DNA from: an uncultured Bacteroides sp.
Lineage (GTDB): Bacteria > Bacteroidota > Bacteroidia > Bacteroidales > UBA932
Assembly: GCA_945874355.1 (NCBI GenBank)
Contig: CAMCGB010000011.1
Coordinates: forward strand, 1 to 64,000
DNA: 64,000 bases
Reading direction: 5' to 3'
Shown here: one piece after another, positions 15,345-23,514 of the stretch
How positions within the stretch are numbered: position 1 is the first letter of the stretch
Layout: every line of letters starts with the position of its first letter
Translations under genes and position numbers: made by a program
Notes under the pieces: model-generated
The model's input: only the letters and a program-made list of their open reading frames with translations
Database searches by the model: none
What the model was told of the DNA's origin: nothing

Positions 15345-16487
15345 CAGTACGCTCCCGTACAGCTTGATGAACTCTTCAGTAGTCTTGTCGAGGCTGTAAT
15401 CCAGGCTCGAAGCGGCGTACTTTCCCGACATACGGTTGCGTTCTTCGGCGTGCTCTATCCAATAATCGATTTTGAGGGCAAGAGCGGCGCTGTCCCCGGC
15501 TTTGAAAAGGCTCCTGTCATCGAGCGCGAATTGGCCCGCCGAGCTGAGGCGGCTCTCTGCAATCAGTGGCACAATGCCCTCCCTGATGGCTTCGATGCAC
15601 GAAAGTCCTTCGACTTCCACGGTAGCGCAGTGCACCAGAAGGAAACACCTCTTTGCGAGGGCGGAGATTTCGCTCTTGCTGTAAAAGCCGAACTCGGGAG
15701 TATAGCTCAGGACCCCTTCATTGAGGAGTTTCTCCGCCATTCTTCTGTATTTTCCAAGATAAGGCCCCTTTCCGGCAAAGTGCAGACGTATGCGGCGCGA
15801 ATGCCGGCTTATGCGCATAGCATTCAGCAGGGTGGTCTGGTCTTTTTCTTCCGACAGCCTGCCTATGCACAGAATGTCAACCGGCCCGTCCGTGCCTATT
15901 TCCACTCTGCTTCCCTTGGGTTGAAGCTCCGTTCTGATGCCGTTTGAAAAAACCTCAAGACGGGGCGAGAACTTCTGCTCAACAAGATTCTCCTTTACCT
16001 TTTCAGCCGGGCAGTGGATGACTTCGCAGAGGTTGAAAACGCGGTCCCTCCAGTAGTTTTCGAGAGCGGAGGCAAGCAGGCTCGAGTGCCTTACCCCGGG
16101 GATGTTTGCAATCACGTTCTGGGCGTAGAGATGAAAAGACCCAACGCAAGGCTTTTTAAGCTCCCGTGCTATCTCCAAAGCTTTGATTTCCAACGGGAAT
16201 GCTTCTTCCAGGTGGATCACGTCAGCCCATTCTACTGCCTGATGGAGCATATTTGTATCTGCGTGGGCAAAACGGAATCCGTTCTTTTCTATAAGCGGCT
16301 CGAAAACCGGAACTTTGAAATGCTTGAGAGGAAAGTCGGGCTGAGGTCCCGAAGGGTCATCGTTCTCGCAGGAAAGGAGCCGGGCATCAACGCCTTTTTG
16401 TTTGAGGGTTCCGAGCAGTGAAAGAACAGCAGTCCTGAGTCCGTTTCCTTCAACATATACATTATTGCATACTATAAGAATTTTCAT
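15342..16487 (-). CDS. Family 4 glycosyltransferase
   Basis: This 381-residue GT-B enzyme has an N-terminal acceptor domain starting MKILIVCNN and a donor domain with ILCIGRLSEEKDQTTLLNAM, HFAGKGPYLGKY and a glutamate-containing EVEGLSCIEAIREG, which are typical of the GT4 nucleotide-sugar binding site. No signal peptide or membrane span is evident, so it acts on the cytoplasmic face. Its product could be part of an envelope polysaccharide or glycolipid; nothing nearby identifies it. It precedes the esterase with a 10-nt gap. A -7-like TATCTTCG at 16577-16584 (minus) leaves a leader of about 85 nt. Confidence 0.85.
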   Translation of the reverse strand: MKILIVCNNVYVEGNGLRTAVLSLLGTLKQKGVDARLLSCENDDPSGPQPDFPLKHFKVPVFEPLIEKNGFRFAHADTNMLHQAVEWADVIHLEEAFPLEIKALEIARELKKPCVGSFHLYAQNVIANIPGVRHSSLLASALENYWRDRVFNLCEVIHCPAEKVKENLVEQKFSPRLEVFSNGIRTELQPKGSRVEIGTDGPVDILCIGRLSEEKDQTTLLNAMRISRHSRRIRLHFAGKGPYLGKYRRMAEKLLNEGVLSYTPEFGFYSKSEISALAKRCFLLVHCATVEVEGLSCIEAIREGIVPLIAESRLSSAGQFALDDRSLFKAGDSAALALKIDYWIEHAEERNRMSGKYAASSLDYSLDKTTEEFIKLYGSVL

Positions 16488-16576
16488 CTTTTATCTTCTT
16501 GCCGATACTGACCTGAAAGCAGGCATTCTGTCATCACGACCGGAAGCAGCCTGGCCAGTACAATTTTATGAACGGG

Positions 16577-16584
16577 CGAAGATA
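16577..16584 (-). promoter_or_regulatory. Candidate -7 element of the GT4 gene
   Basis: The minus strand reads TATCTTCG, one base off the consensus, about 90 nt before the ATG at 16487. The intergenic stretch 16488-16638 shows nothing else. Confidence 0.4.
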
Positions 16585-16638
16585 AGTAAAAGATGAAGGA
16601 AGATTTTGAACTTTCGGGGGCCGAAATTCGAAATGGAA

Positions 16639-17193
16639 TCAAAGCACCATCATAGCGACTCCCATCCCCAGCAGAACCGTCCCTCCAGTAATCTCTGCCC
16701 AACGGCCGAAATTGCGCCCAAGAGCATTCCCCGAAAGGATGCCGGCTATTACGGAGACAAGGGTGACAATAAATACTGAGATGAAAAGCGAGAGCATCCC
16801 GTCCCTGTCTCCTCCCTCAAGGCTCCGTGCCCCGCCGACTGCGAGGGCGTCTATGCTGGTGGCTATACCTCCCAGTATGATGTTGCGCCAGCCGTTCAGG
16901 TCCTTTGCCTGAACATCGTTCTTTATGGCCTCAATGAGCATTGAAGCCCCTACATATACAAGAAGCAGTCCTCCGATGATATGGGCTATCTTGCCCGCGA
17001 TTCCCGCCAGCAGACTTCCGCACAGCCAGCCCAGCAGCAGAAGGCCGCTCTGGATGACGGCAAACGACAGGGAAATCTTCGACAACTGTCCCGCTCCCGG
17101 CTTTTCTTTCAGGGTCACGCTTGAGCACAACGCGACCGAAAAACAGTCAGCGCAAAGACATACGGCGGTAACGATGCTTTCAAGTATAGTCAT
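16639..17193 (-). CDS. mntP: MntP-type manganese efflux pump
   Basis: The product has about 184 residues with six predicted membrane spans and the paired acidic motifs of the MntP/YebN family: CADCFSVAL in the first helix and ATSIDALAVG in the fourth. MntP exports Mn2+ and protects against manganese excess. I chose the ATG at 17193 (MTILESIV) because a -7 box TAACTTTG lies at 17200-17207 on the minus strand, leaving only six bases before the start; the longer reading to 17214 would include the promoter. The gene is divergent from corA, another divalent-cation transporter. Confidence 0.9.
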   Translation of the reverse strand: MTILESIVTAVCLCADCFSVALCSSVTLKEKPGAGQLSKISLSFAVIQSGLLLLGWLCGSLLAGIAGKIAHIIGGLLLVYVGASMLIEAIKNDVQAKDLNGWRNIILGGIATSIDALAVGGARSLEGGDRDGMLSLFISVFIVTLVSVIAGILSGNALGRNFGRWAEITGGTVLLGMGVAMMVL

Positions 17194-17199
17194 AGTGCG

Positions 17200-17207
17200 C
17201 AAAGTTA
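17200..17207 (-). promoter_or_regulatory. -7 element of mntP, near-leaderless
   Basis: Minus-strand TAACTTTG is followed after six bases by the ATG at 17193, so the transcript probably begins at or a base or two before the start codon. Confidence 0.6.
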
Positions 17208-17240
17208 TATCCAAGCAAAGATTTTTCCAATTTATTTTTC

Positions 17241-17327
17241 TATATTTGCGCGCCGCTTGCTCCGTAAGCGGAAATGGTTATGAGTCAAACCCTCCGGCAG
17301 TGAGGCCGGGAAAAAGCAGGAAGGAGA
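17241..17327 (+). promoter_or_regulatory. corA promoter and structured 5' leader
   Basis: A -7 box TATATTTG lies at 17241-17248, followed by a leader of about 75 nt. It can form a hairpin at 17253-17271 (CCGCTT with AAGCGG) and a second at 17294-17309 (CCGGC with GCCGG). An alternative pairing CCTC/GAGG covers 17291-17305. Leaders of Mg2+ transporter genes are often riboregulated. The sequence does not match a riboswitch class I recognise. Confidence 0.45.
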
Positions 17328-18281
17328 ATGATAAAGTTTTTCTACAGACAGGGCTCGGACATCCTGCTCGGGCAGTCTGAAACGGAGTTTGCTGCAATCA
17401 GCAAAGAAAATGTACTCTGGATAGACTTGCTGCAGCCTACCGGAGACCAGAAAAGGGCAGTCGAAGCCTTCCTCGGTACGGAAATCCAGAGCCGCGCCGA
17501 AGCCGAAGAGATTGAAAGCTCATCCCGCTTCTTTGAAGAAGGCGGGGCGCTTTTCGCAAACACCAACTTCCTCTCTCCTGCCGACGACGAGATGCTGATG
17601 GATCCCGTGTCCTTCATCCTCGTCGGCTCCACCCTCACCACCATCAGGGAGATTCCCCTGCGTTCCCTCGATACTCTCCAGCTCAAGATTCAGGCCCTTC
17701 CGGACGCGTTTCCGGACGGTTTCACCATCTTCGTCGCCATTATGGACAGGCGTGTCGATCTGGATGCCGACCTTGTGGAGCTCATCTCCAAGGACGTGTC
17801 GCGCTTCAGCAAACGCATCAACCAGAAGGAGGACATCAACGAGGATTTCCTGCTGGATATCAATCAGCTGCAGCAGAATGCGACCGACCTGCGCGAGAAC
17901 ATTGTCGATAAGCAGAGGCTGGTTTCGAACCTGCTGAAGAGCAAACTCTGCCCCCGTGACACCGAGACCAGGGCCGACCTTACCATCATCCTCCAGGATA
18001 TCTCATCCCTTATAAACCACATCAACTTCGCCTTCGAAAGGCTGGAGTATATGCAGGATACCGTGGTCGGAATCATCAATCTGGAGCAGAACAGGATAAT
18101 GAAAATCTTCACCTTCGTCTCCCTGCTTCTGATGCCTGCCACGCTGGTGGCCAGTTTCTACGGTATGAATGTCCATCTGCCTTTTGAAGGGGCAAGATGG
18201 GCCTGGATTGCCGTGCTTGCGCTTATGGCCCTGCTCATCATCGGAGTATGGGTCTACTTCAAGCGCAAAAAAATGCTTTAG
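17328..18281 (+). CDS. corA: CorA-family divalent metal ion channel
   Basis: This 317-residue protein has a large cytoplasmic alpha/beta-helical domain and two C-terminal membrane helices. The signature YGMNVHLPFEGA sits at the end of the first helix, defining the CorA selectivity filter, and a basic FKRKK tail follows the second. CorA channels take up Mg2+ (some carry Co2+ or Ni2+). The ATG at 17328 follows GGAAGGAGA and the structured leader described separately. It is divergent from mntP, which suggests a shared cation-homeostasis region though not necessarily shared control. Confidence 0.92.
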   Translation: MIKFFYRQGSDILLGQSETEFAAISKENVLWIDLLQPTGDQKRAVEAFLGTEIQSRAEAEEIESSSRFFEEGGALFANTNFLSPADDEMLMDPVSFILVGSTLTTIREIPLRSLDTLQLKIQALPDAFPDGFTIFVAIMDRRVDLDADLVELISKDVSRFSKRINQKEDINEDFLLDINQLQQNATDLRENIVDKQRLVSNLLKSKLCPRDTETRADLTIILQDISSLINHINFAFERLEYMQDTVVGIINLEQNRIMKIFTFVSLLLMPATLVASFYGMNVHLPFEGARWAWIAVLALMALLIIGVWVYFKRKKML

Positions 18282-18308
18282 CCTTATTGCTTTATCCGCT
18301 TTTTTTGC

Positions 18309-18396
18309 TATCTTTGCGCGCCTTTTCCACGGGCGCTTTTGTCCGTGATAGGTACAGAACATAAAGTCAAACAACTAATTTGTCAAACATTTAATT
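18309..18396 (+). promoter_or_regulatory. rpsA promoter and leader
   Basis: The -7 box TATCTTTG at 18309-18316 is followed by a leader of about 75 nt with a hairpin at 18328-18347 (CACGG with CCGTG). Ribosomal protein S1 represses its own translation in other bacteria, so the hairpin may be part of an autoregulatory site; that is inference. Confidence 0.5.
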
Positions 18397-20586
18397 ATGA
18401 GCAAATTTTACATCAGGCAGGCTAAGGATGGCCAGTACTATTTCAGCCTGAAGTCAGAGCAGGGAAGCACTCTCCTCTCTTCAGAGATGTACACCACCCT
18501 CAAGGCTTGCGAGAACGGACTCGCATCCGTAAAGAAGAACGCTGCACAGACCGCTCAGTACGAGTACAAGGAAGCAGCCAACGGAAAATTCCATTTCAAC
18601 CTCAAGGCCGCCAACCATCAGGTAATCGGATCCAGCACTATGTATGAGACCGAGCAGGCCGCACAGGAGGCAGCTGCAGTCGTTGCCGCAGAGGCCGCTG
18701 ACGCCGAGGTTGTTTCAGAGATAGAGGGCGCCTCAAAGGAAGAGGCTCCCGCAGAGGCTCCTGTAGTGGAGGCAGCACCTGCCGCCGCCCCCGCAGCCGA
18801 GCAGAAGAGCGCAGCCCGCAAGAGCAGCCTCAACGCTTCAGTCAAGCCCGAGGACTTCGACTGGGACGCATTCGAGGGCTCAGACGTTTATGGCGCCGCT
18901 GACAGGAAAGCCATCGACGAGGCTTATGAGAACACTCTTTCAAAGGTAGTTGAGAACGAGGTTGTCGAAGGTGAAGTTACCGCCATCACCAAGCGTGAGG
19001 TTGTTGTCACCATCGGCGGCAAGAGCGAGGGTGTCATCCCCGTTTCAGAGTTCCGCTACGATTCAGACCTCGCAGTAGGAGACAAGGTTGAGGTTTATGT
19101 GGAGTCTGCCGAGGACAAGAAGGGCCAGCTCGTGCTCTCTCACCGCAAGGCCCGCACCCTCAAGTCCTGGGACAGGGTAAACGAGGCTTTCGAGAAGGAC
19201 GAGATCGTAAAGGGCTTCGTGAAGACCCGCACAAAGGGCGGTATGATTGTAGATGTATTCGGTATCGAGGCCTTCCTGCCCGGTTCCCAGATCGACATCA
19301 AGCCCATCCGCGACTACGACCAGTATGTTAACCAGAACATCGACTGCAAGATTGTAAAGATTAACCAGGAGTTCCGCAACGTGGTAGTATCCCACAAGGC
19401 TCTCCTCGAGGCAGAGCAGGAGCAGAAGAGAGCAGAACTCATCGGCAAGCTCGAGAAGGGTCAGGTGCTCGAAGGAGTTGTCAAGAACATCACCAACTAC
19501 GGTGTATTCGTTGACCTCGGCGGTGTTGACGGTCTTATCCACATCACCGACCTCAGCTGGGGCAGAATCAACCACCCTGAGGAGGTTGTTTCCCTCGACG
19601 AGAAGATCAAGGTCGTTGTGCTTGACTTCAACGAGCAGCAGAAGAGAATCGCTCTCGGTCTCAAGCAGCTTACCGCTCATCCCTGGGATAACCTCAATCC
19701 CGACCTCAAAGTCGGTGACAAGGTTAAGGGTAAGGTCATCCTCATCGCTGACTACGGCGCATTCGTTGAGATTGAGCCCGGCGTAGAGGGACTTGTACAC
19801 GTATCCGAGATGAGCTGGTCACCCAGACTCCACTCTGCACAGGAGTTCCTCAAGGTAGGCGACGAGGTTGAGGCCCAGATTCTTTCAATCGACCGTGAGG
19901 CCCGCAAGATTTCCCTCGGACTCAAGCAGCTTACCGAGAACCCTTGGGAGAACATCCGCGAGAAGTATCCTGTAGGCAGCAAGCACAAGGCTGTCGTACG
20001 CAATATCACCAACTTCGGTGTCTTCGCTGAGCTCGAGGACGGCGTAGAGGGACTTATCCACATCAGCGACCTTAGCTGGAACAAGATCAAGCATCCTTCA
20101 GAGCTCGTTGCCGCCGGTGACAGCATTGATGTCCAGATTCTTGACTTCGATGAGGCCAACCACAAGCTCAGCCTCGGACTCAAGCAGCTCACTCCCAACC
20201 CCTGGGATGAGATTGAGGCCAAGTATCCTGTAGGTTCTACCGTTGAGGGTACCGTTGCTTCAATGACCGACAAGGGCGCCAACATCACTCTCGATTCAGA
20301 TGCAGAGGGTTTCGCATTCAACCGCGAGCTCGTCAAGGAGGACGGCAAGCAGGCCGTTGTCGGAGACACCCTTCCTTTCAGAGTTGTTGAGCTCCGTCGC
20401 TCTACCCGCAGAATCCTCCTCTCACACGTGCGCACCTACGCCGAGATGAAGGAGAAGGCTGCAGCCGCTGAAGTTGAGAACACCAAGAAGGCTGTCAAGA
20501 AGGTGAACGCCAATGTGGAGAAGACCACTCTCGGCGACATCGACGCACTTGCAGCTCTCAAGGAGAAGTTCGAGAAAGGTGAATAA
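18397..20586 (+). CDS. rpsA: 30S ribosomal protein S1 with two N-terminal YegP-like (DUF1508) repeats
   Basis: The protein has 729 residues. Residues about 180-680 hold six S1 OB-fold repeats; the third to fifth are highly regular, each with a GVFVDL/GAFVEI-type strand, an HI(T/S)DLSW or VSEMSW motif and a final (I/L)(A/S)LGLKQL. S1 helps mRNA bind the ribosome. Ahead of these lie two short beta-rich repeats (about 1-48 and 53-95) with the pattern of YegP/DUF1508 proteins: FYIRQAKDGQYYFSLKSEQG and FHFNLKAANHQVIGSSTMYE. An Ala/Glu-rich linker (about 95-140) follows. S1 proteins of Bacteroidota are usually around 600 residues, so the N-terminal extension is an addition. Base composition is uniform across the fusion. 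Confidence 0.9.
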   Translation: MSKFYIRQAKDGQYYFSLKSEQGSTLLSSEMYTTLKACENGLASVKKNAAQTAQYEYKEAANGKFHFNLKAANHQVIGSSTMYETEQAAQEAAAVVAAEAADAEVVSEIEGASKEEAPAEAPVVEAAPAAAPAAEQKSAARKSSLNASVKPEDFDWDAFEGSDVYGAADRKAIDEAYENTLSKVVENEVVEGEVTAITKREVVVTIGGKSEGVIPVSEFRYDSDLAVGDKVEVYVESAEDKKGQLVLSHRKARTLKSWDRVNEAFEKDEIVKGFVKTRTKGGMIVDVFGIEAFLPGSQIDIKPIRDYDQYVNQNIDCKIVKINQEFRNVVVSHKALLEAEQEQKRAELIGKLEKGQVLEGVVKNITNYGVFVDLGGVDGLIHITDLSWGRINHPEEVVSLDEKIKVVVLDFNEQQKRIALGLKQLTAHPWDNLNPDLKVGDKVKGKVILIADYGAFVEIEPGVEGLVHVSEMSWSPRLHSAQEFLKVGDEVEAQILSIDREARKISLGLKQLTENPWENIREKYPVGSKHKAVVRNITNFGVFAELEDGVEGLIHISDLSWNKIKHPSELVAAGDSIDVQILDFDEANHKLSLGLKQLTPNPWDEIEAKYPVGSTVEGTVASMTDKGANITLDSDAEGFAFNRELVKEDGKQAVVGDTLPFRVVELRRSTRRILLSHVRTYAEMKEKAAAAEVENTKKAVKKVNANVEKTTLGDIDALAALKEKFEKGE

Positions 20587-20591
20587 TTCTT

Positions 20592-21377
20592 ATGAATTTT
20601 GAACTCAAGATAATGGGCACAGCTTCGGCTATGCCCATTTCTGATAGAAATCCAAGCGCCCAAGTGCTCAGTGTACACGGGCGCTTGTTTCTTATCGACT
20701 GCGCCGAAGGCACCCAGCAGCAGATACGAAGAGCCCATCTGAGCTTCCTGAAGATTGAAGCTGTGTTCATAACCCACATCCACGGAGACCACGTATTCGG
20801 CCTTTTCGGCCTGCTCAGCACCATGGCTATGTATGGCCGCACCGCTCCTTTATATATATACGGCCCCCAGGCCCTGGGTTCTGTGCTGAAGTTCTACTCC
20901 TCGTTCTTTGCTGACGGTTCGAATTTCGAAGTCGTTTTCACTCCTGTCAGCTGCTCCGCACCCACTATGGTGCACGAGTCCAAGAATGTAAAGGTGCAAG
21001 CCTTCCCGCTTAACCACAAAATCGAATGCTACGGCTACCGCTTCGACGGCATTCCCAGCGAGAGGCATCCCGATGTGCCTTCCTATGCATATTGCTCAGA
21101 TACAGCTCCTTTCGAGGCGCTGAGTTCTTTTGTGAAGGGAGTCAAAGTCCTCTACCACGAGGCGACCTATCCCGCTGAGATGAAAGACAAGGCCGCTTTC
21201 CGCTACCACTCTACCACCAGGGATGCCGCGCTCTGCGCCAAAGAGGCCGGAGTGCAGACTCTTCTGATAGGTCATTACTCCTCGCGCATCACGGATTTCG
21301 ATTCTTTGCTCAAGGAGTGCACCGATATATTCCCCCAGACCGTACTTTGCTGCGATCTGATGGAGATGAGTATCTGA
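20592..21377 (+). CDS. rnz: Ribonuclease Z-like metallo-beta-lactamase fold nuclease without the flexible arm
   Basis: The 261-residue protein has the RNase Z core: GTASAMPISDRNPSA at the N-terminus, the zinc motif THIHGDH near residues 61-67, CSDTAPF, HEATY and a final GHYSSR. RNase Z cuts the 3' trailer from tRNA precursors. Between GYRFDG and YAYCSDT only about a dozen residues are present, where typical enzymes (about 300 residues) insert a flexible arm of roughly 50 residues that grips tRNA. It starts 5 nt after the rpsA stop and is probably co-transcribed. It could be a true RNase Z with a minimal arm or a related phosphodiesterase. Confidence 0.8.
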   Translation: MNFELKIMGTASAMPISDRNPSAQVLSVHGRLFLIDCAEGTQQQIRRAHLSFLKIEAVFITHIHGDHVFGLFGLLSTMAMYGRTAPLYIYGPQALGSVLKFYSSFFADGSNFEVVFTPVSCSAPTMVHESKNVKVQAFPLNHKIECYGYRFDGIPSERHPDVPSYAYCSDTAPFEALSSFVKGVKVLYHEATYPAEMKDKAAFRYHSTTRDAALCAKEAGVQTLLIGHYSSRITDFDSLLKECTDIFPQTVLCCDLMEMSI

Positions 21378-21415
21378 TTTTTTGCTAACTTAGCGCTTTG
21401 CCAATCAGAACGCGA

Positions 21416-22366
21416 ATGAAAAAGATACTTAGTCTGTTTGCCGTTATGGCATTCTGCCTGTGCGCCGTTTCCGCTCCGGATGTGCGCAAGGCTTATGTCG
21501 AGAAGTATTCCTCCATTGCCGTGGAGGAGATGAAACGTACGGGAGTCCCGGCGAGCATCACACTTGCGCAGGGGCTGTTGGAGTCCGACGCCGGGCGTTC
21601 GCGCCTTGCCACCAAGGCCAACAACCACTTCGGCATCAAATGCCATAACGACTGGAAGGGACGCACCATAAAGGAAGACGACAACCAAAGGGGAGAGTGC
21701 TTCAGGGTGTACCCCACTGAGAGCGCCTCATTCAAGGACCACTCGGATTTCCTGCGCTCGCGCGATCGCTACAAGGCTCTTTTCGAGCTTGAGCAGACCG
21801 ACTACAAAGGCTGGGCAGAGGGGTTGAAGAAGGCTGGATATGCCACCGACCCCGCCTACGCTTCGAAGCTCATCAAGCTCATCGAAGATTACGAGCTCTG
21901 GCGCTACGACGACGATGCTCCTGTCAGCATCCCCAGCCCTTCGCGCCTCGAGGAAAGCAAGCCCATCAGCGTGGCCAAGCTTCGCGAGGGCTTCAACGAG
22001 TCTTTCACCTTCTCTGTCCAGAGACAGGTATTCGAGAAGAACGGAGTCCGCTTCATTTATGCCCTGCAGGGGGACAGCTACGAATCCATCGCAAAGGAGA
22101 ACTCCCTGTTCATCAGCCAGATTCTCAAGTACAACGACCTCTCCGAAAGCAGGGAACTCTCGGGCGGAGAGGTGGTATATCTGAGCCGCAAGAAGGCCCA
22201 GGCGGCACCCGGTCTGAATAAGCACGTGGTGGACTCTGATTCAGAGACCCTTTGGCAGCTTTCCCAGCGCTACGCCATCAGGCTTGATGCCCTCAAAAAG
22301 ATGAACATCCTGCTTCTGGGCTCTCCGCTGCAGGATGGAGATACCGTTACACTCAGGAAAAAATAG
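21416..22366 (+). CDS. Glucosaminidase (GH73) with C-terminal LysM repeats
   Basis: This 316-residue exported protein starts with a signal peptide ending near VSAPDV. The GH73 domain (about 20-160) shows GVPASITLAQGLLESDAGRS with a probable catalytic glutamate, NHFGIKCHNDWKG and a YATDPAYASKL segment, as in FlgJ-type N-acetylglucosaminidases. The C-terminal half contains two LysM-like units (ALQGDSYESIAKENSLFI and DSETLWQLSQRYAI) that bind peptidoglycan. It should act in the periplasm on cell-wall glycan strands. I use the ATG at 21416 rather than the TTG at 21398. The mltG gene follows after 5 nt, making a cell-wall pair. Confidence 0.88.
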   Translation: MKKILSLFAVMAFCLCAVSAPDVRKAYVEKYSSIAVEEMKRTGVPASITLAQGLLESDAGRSRLATKANNHFGIKCHNDWKGRTIKEDDNQRGECFRVYPTESASFKDHSDFLRSRDRYKALFELEQTDYKGWAEGLKKAGYATDPAYASKLIKLIEDYELWRYDDDAPVSIPSPSRLEESKPISVAKLREGFNESFTFSVQRQVFEKNGVRFIYALQGDSYESIAKENSLFISQILKYNDLSESRELSGGEVVYLSRKKAQAAPGLNKHVVDSDSETLWQLSQRYAIRLDALKKMNILLLGSPLQDGDTVTLRKK

Positions 22367-22371
22367 TCCCG

Positions 22372-23439
22372 ATGGCCGCCAAAACCACATCTGCTGCAAA
22401 GCGGCTGCTGCGCCTGTTTGCCCTGATCTGCCTGCTTGCCGTCTGCGCCGCTGCCGCCGTTTTCGCCCTTTGGTATCAGGACAACCGCAGAGCAAACTTC
22501 ACCAGCTTTGCCGAAGTGTACATATATCCCGGCACTGACGCTTCCTCTGCCCTTGAGCAGATTGCATCCAAGGCAGGAGTGAAGAACCGCCGCAGTCTGG
22601 TGCGCTCTTTCGAAAAAAAGCAGGTGGACTCCTTCATCACCCCCGGGCACTACAGCATACAGCCTACCCATTCCAGCGTATATGTAGCCCGTATGTTGAA
22701 CAACGGCTGGCAGACTCCGGTCCGCCTTACCCTCGAAGGGAACCTCAGGCTCAAGAGCGGAATCGCCTCCAAGATATCCTCCCAGCTGCTCGTGGACTCG
22801 CTTGAAGTGATTCGCGCCCTGGAGGACGAGAAACTCCTGTCCGGCTACGGATTCACTCCCCGGGACGTGTTTTCGCTCCTTGTCCCGGCCACCTACCAGA
22901 TTTATTGGACGGCTACGATGGAAGATTTTCTGGACATCCAGAAAAAAGCCTATGACTCGTTCTGGACTTCGGCCAACGACGCCAAGGCCGCCGCGCTCGG
23001 GCTCAGCCGCAAGCAGGTGAGCATCCTGGCCTCCATCGTCAAGGGCGAGACAAATTATGTCCCGGAGATGCCGAAGATAGCCGGAGTGTATCTGAACCGT
23101 CTGGAGAAGGGAATGCTCCTGCAGGCCGACCCGACCGTGGCTTTCTGCTTTGACTACAAGCCCACCAGGATTCTGAACAAGCACCTAAGAGTGGACTCGC
23201 CCTATAATACCTACATCCATCCGGGGCTTCCACCGGGGCCTATATGCGTGCCTACCAAGGATGCCCTGGAAGCCGTTCTCAATCCCGACTACGGCTCTCC
23301 TGTAAGGGGCCAGGGGAACTTCTACTTCTGCGCCAATCCGGATTTCACCCGGACCCACGTCTTTGCCCGGACCCTATCCGAGCACAACCGCAATGCCGAC
23401 GCTTTCCGCGCCGAACTCAACCGCCGTTCCCGCCGTTAA
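22372..23439 (+). CDS. mltG: Endolytic murein transglycosylase MltG
   Basis: The 355-residue protein has a short cytoplasmic N-terminus, one membrane span (about 13-33) and a periplasmic YceG/MltG domain. The catalytic region reads ILASIVKGETNYVPEM with the conserved glutamate, followed by AGVYLNRLEKGMLLQADPTV and NTYIHPGLPPGPI. MltG cuts nascent glycan strands near the membrane and helps set strand length. It is encoded 5 nt after the glucosaminidase gene. The family match is clear over the full length. Confidence 0.92.
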   Translation: MAAKTTSAAKRLLRLFALICLLAVCAAAAVFALWYQDNRRANFTSFAEVYIYPGTDASSALEQIASKAGVKNRRSLVRSFEKKQVDSFITPGHYSIQPTHSSVYVARMLNNGWQTPVRLTLEGNLRLKSGIASKISSQLLVDSLEVIRALEDEKLLSGYGFTPRDVFSLLVPATYQIYWTATMEDFLDIQKKAYDSFWTSANDAKAAALGLSRKQVSILASIVKGETNYVPEMPKIAGVYLNRLEKGMLLQADPTVAFCFDYKPTRILNKHLRVDSPYNTYIHPGLPPGPICVPTKDALEAVLNPDYGSPVRGQGNFYFCANPDFTRTHVFARTLSEHNRNADAFRAELNRRSRR

Positions 23440-23471
23440 AGAGCATTTTTCGTCTTTTCAAGAATAATGAC

Positions 23472-23479
23472 TAACTTTG
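23472..23479 (+). promoter_or_regulatory. -7 element of the SLC13 transporter gene
   Basis: TAACTTTG matches the consensus and lies 35 nt before the ATG at 23515. Confidence 0.6.
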
Positions 23480-23514
23480 CAAGTTCGATTATACTGATTT
23501 AAAACGATAAACCA

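Noticed and set aside
17253..17309. Known riboswitch (yybP-ykoY manganese or M-box) in the corA/mntP intergenic region
   Set aside because: The conserved bases of those classes are not present; only simple hairpins are seen.
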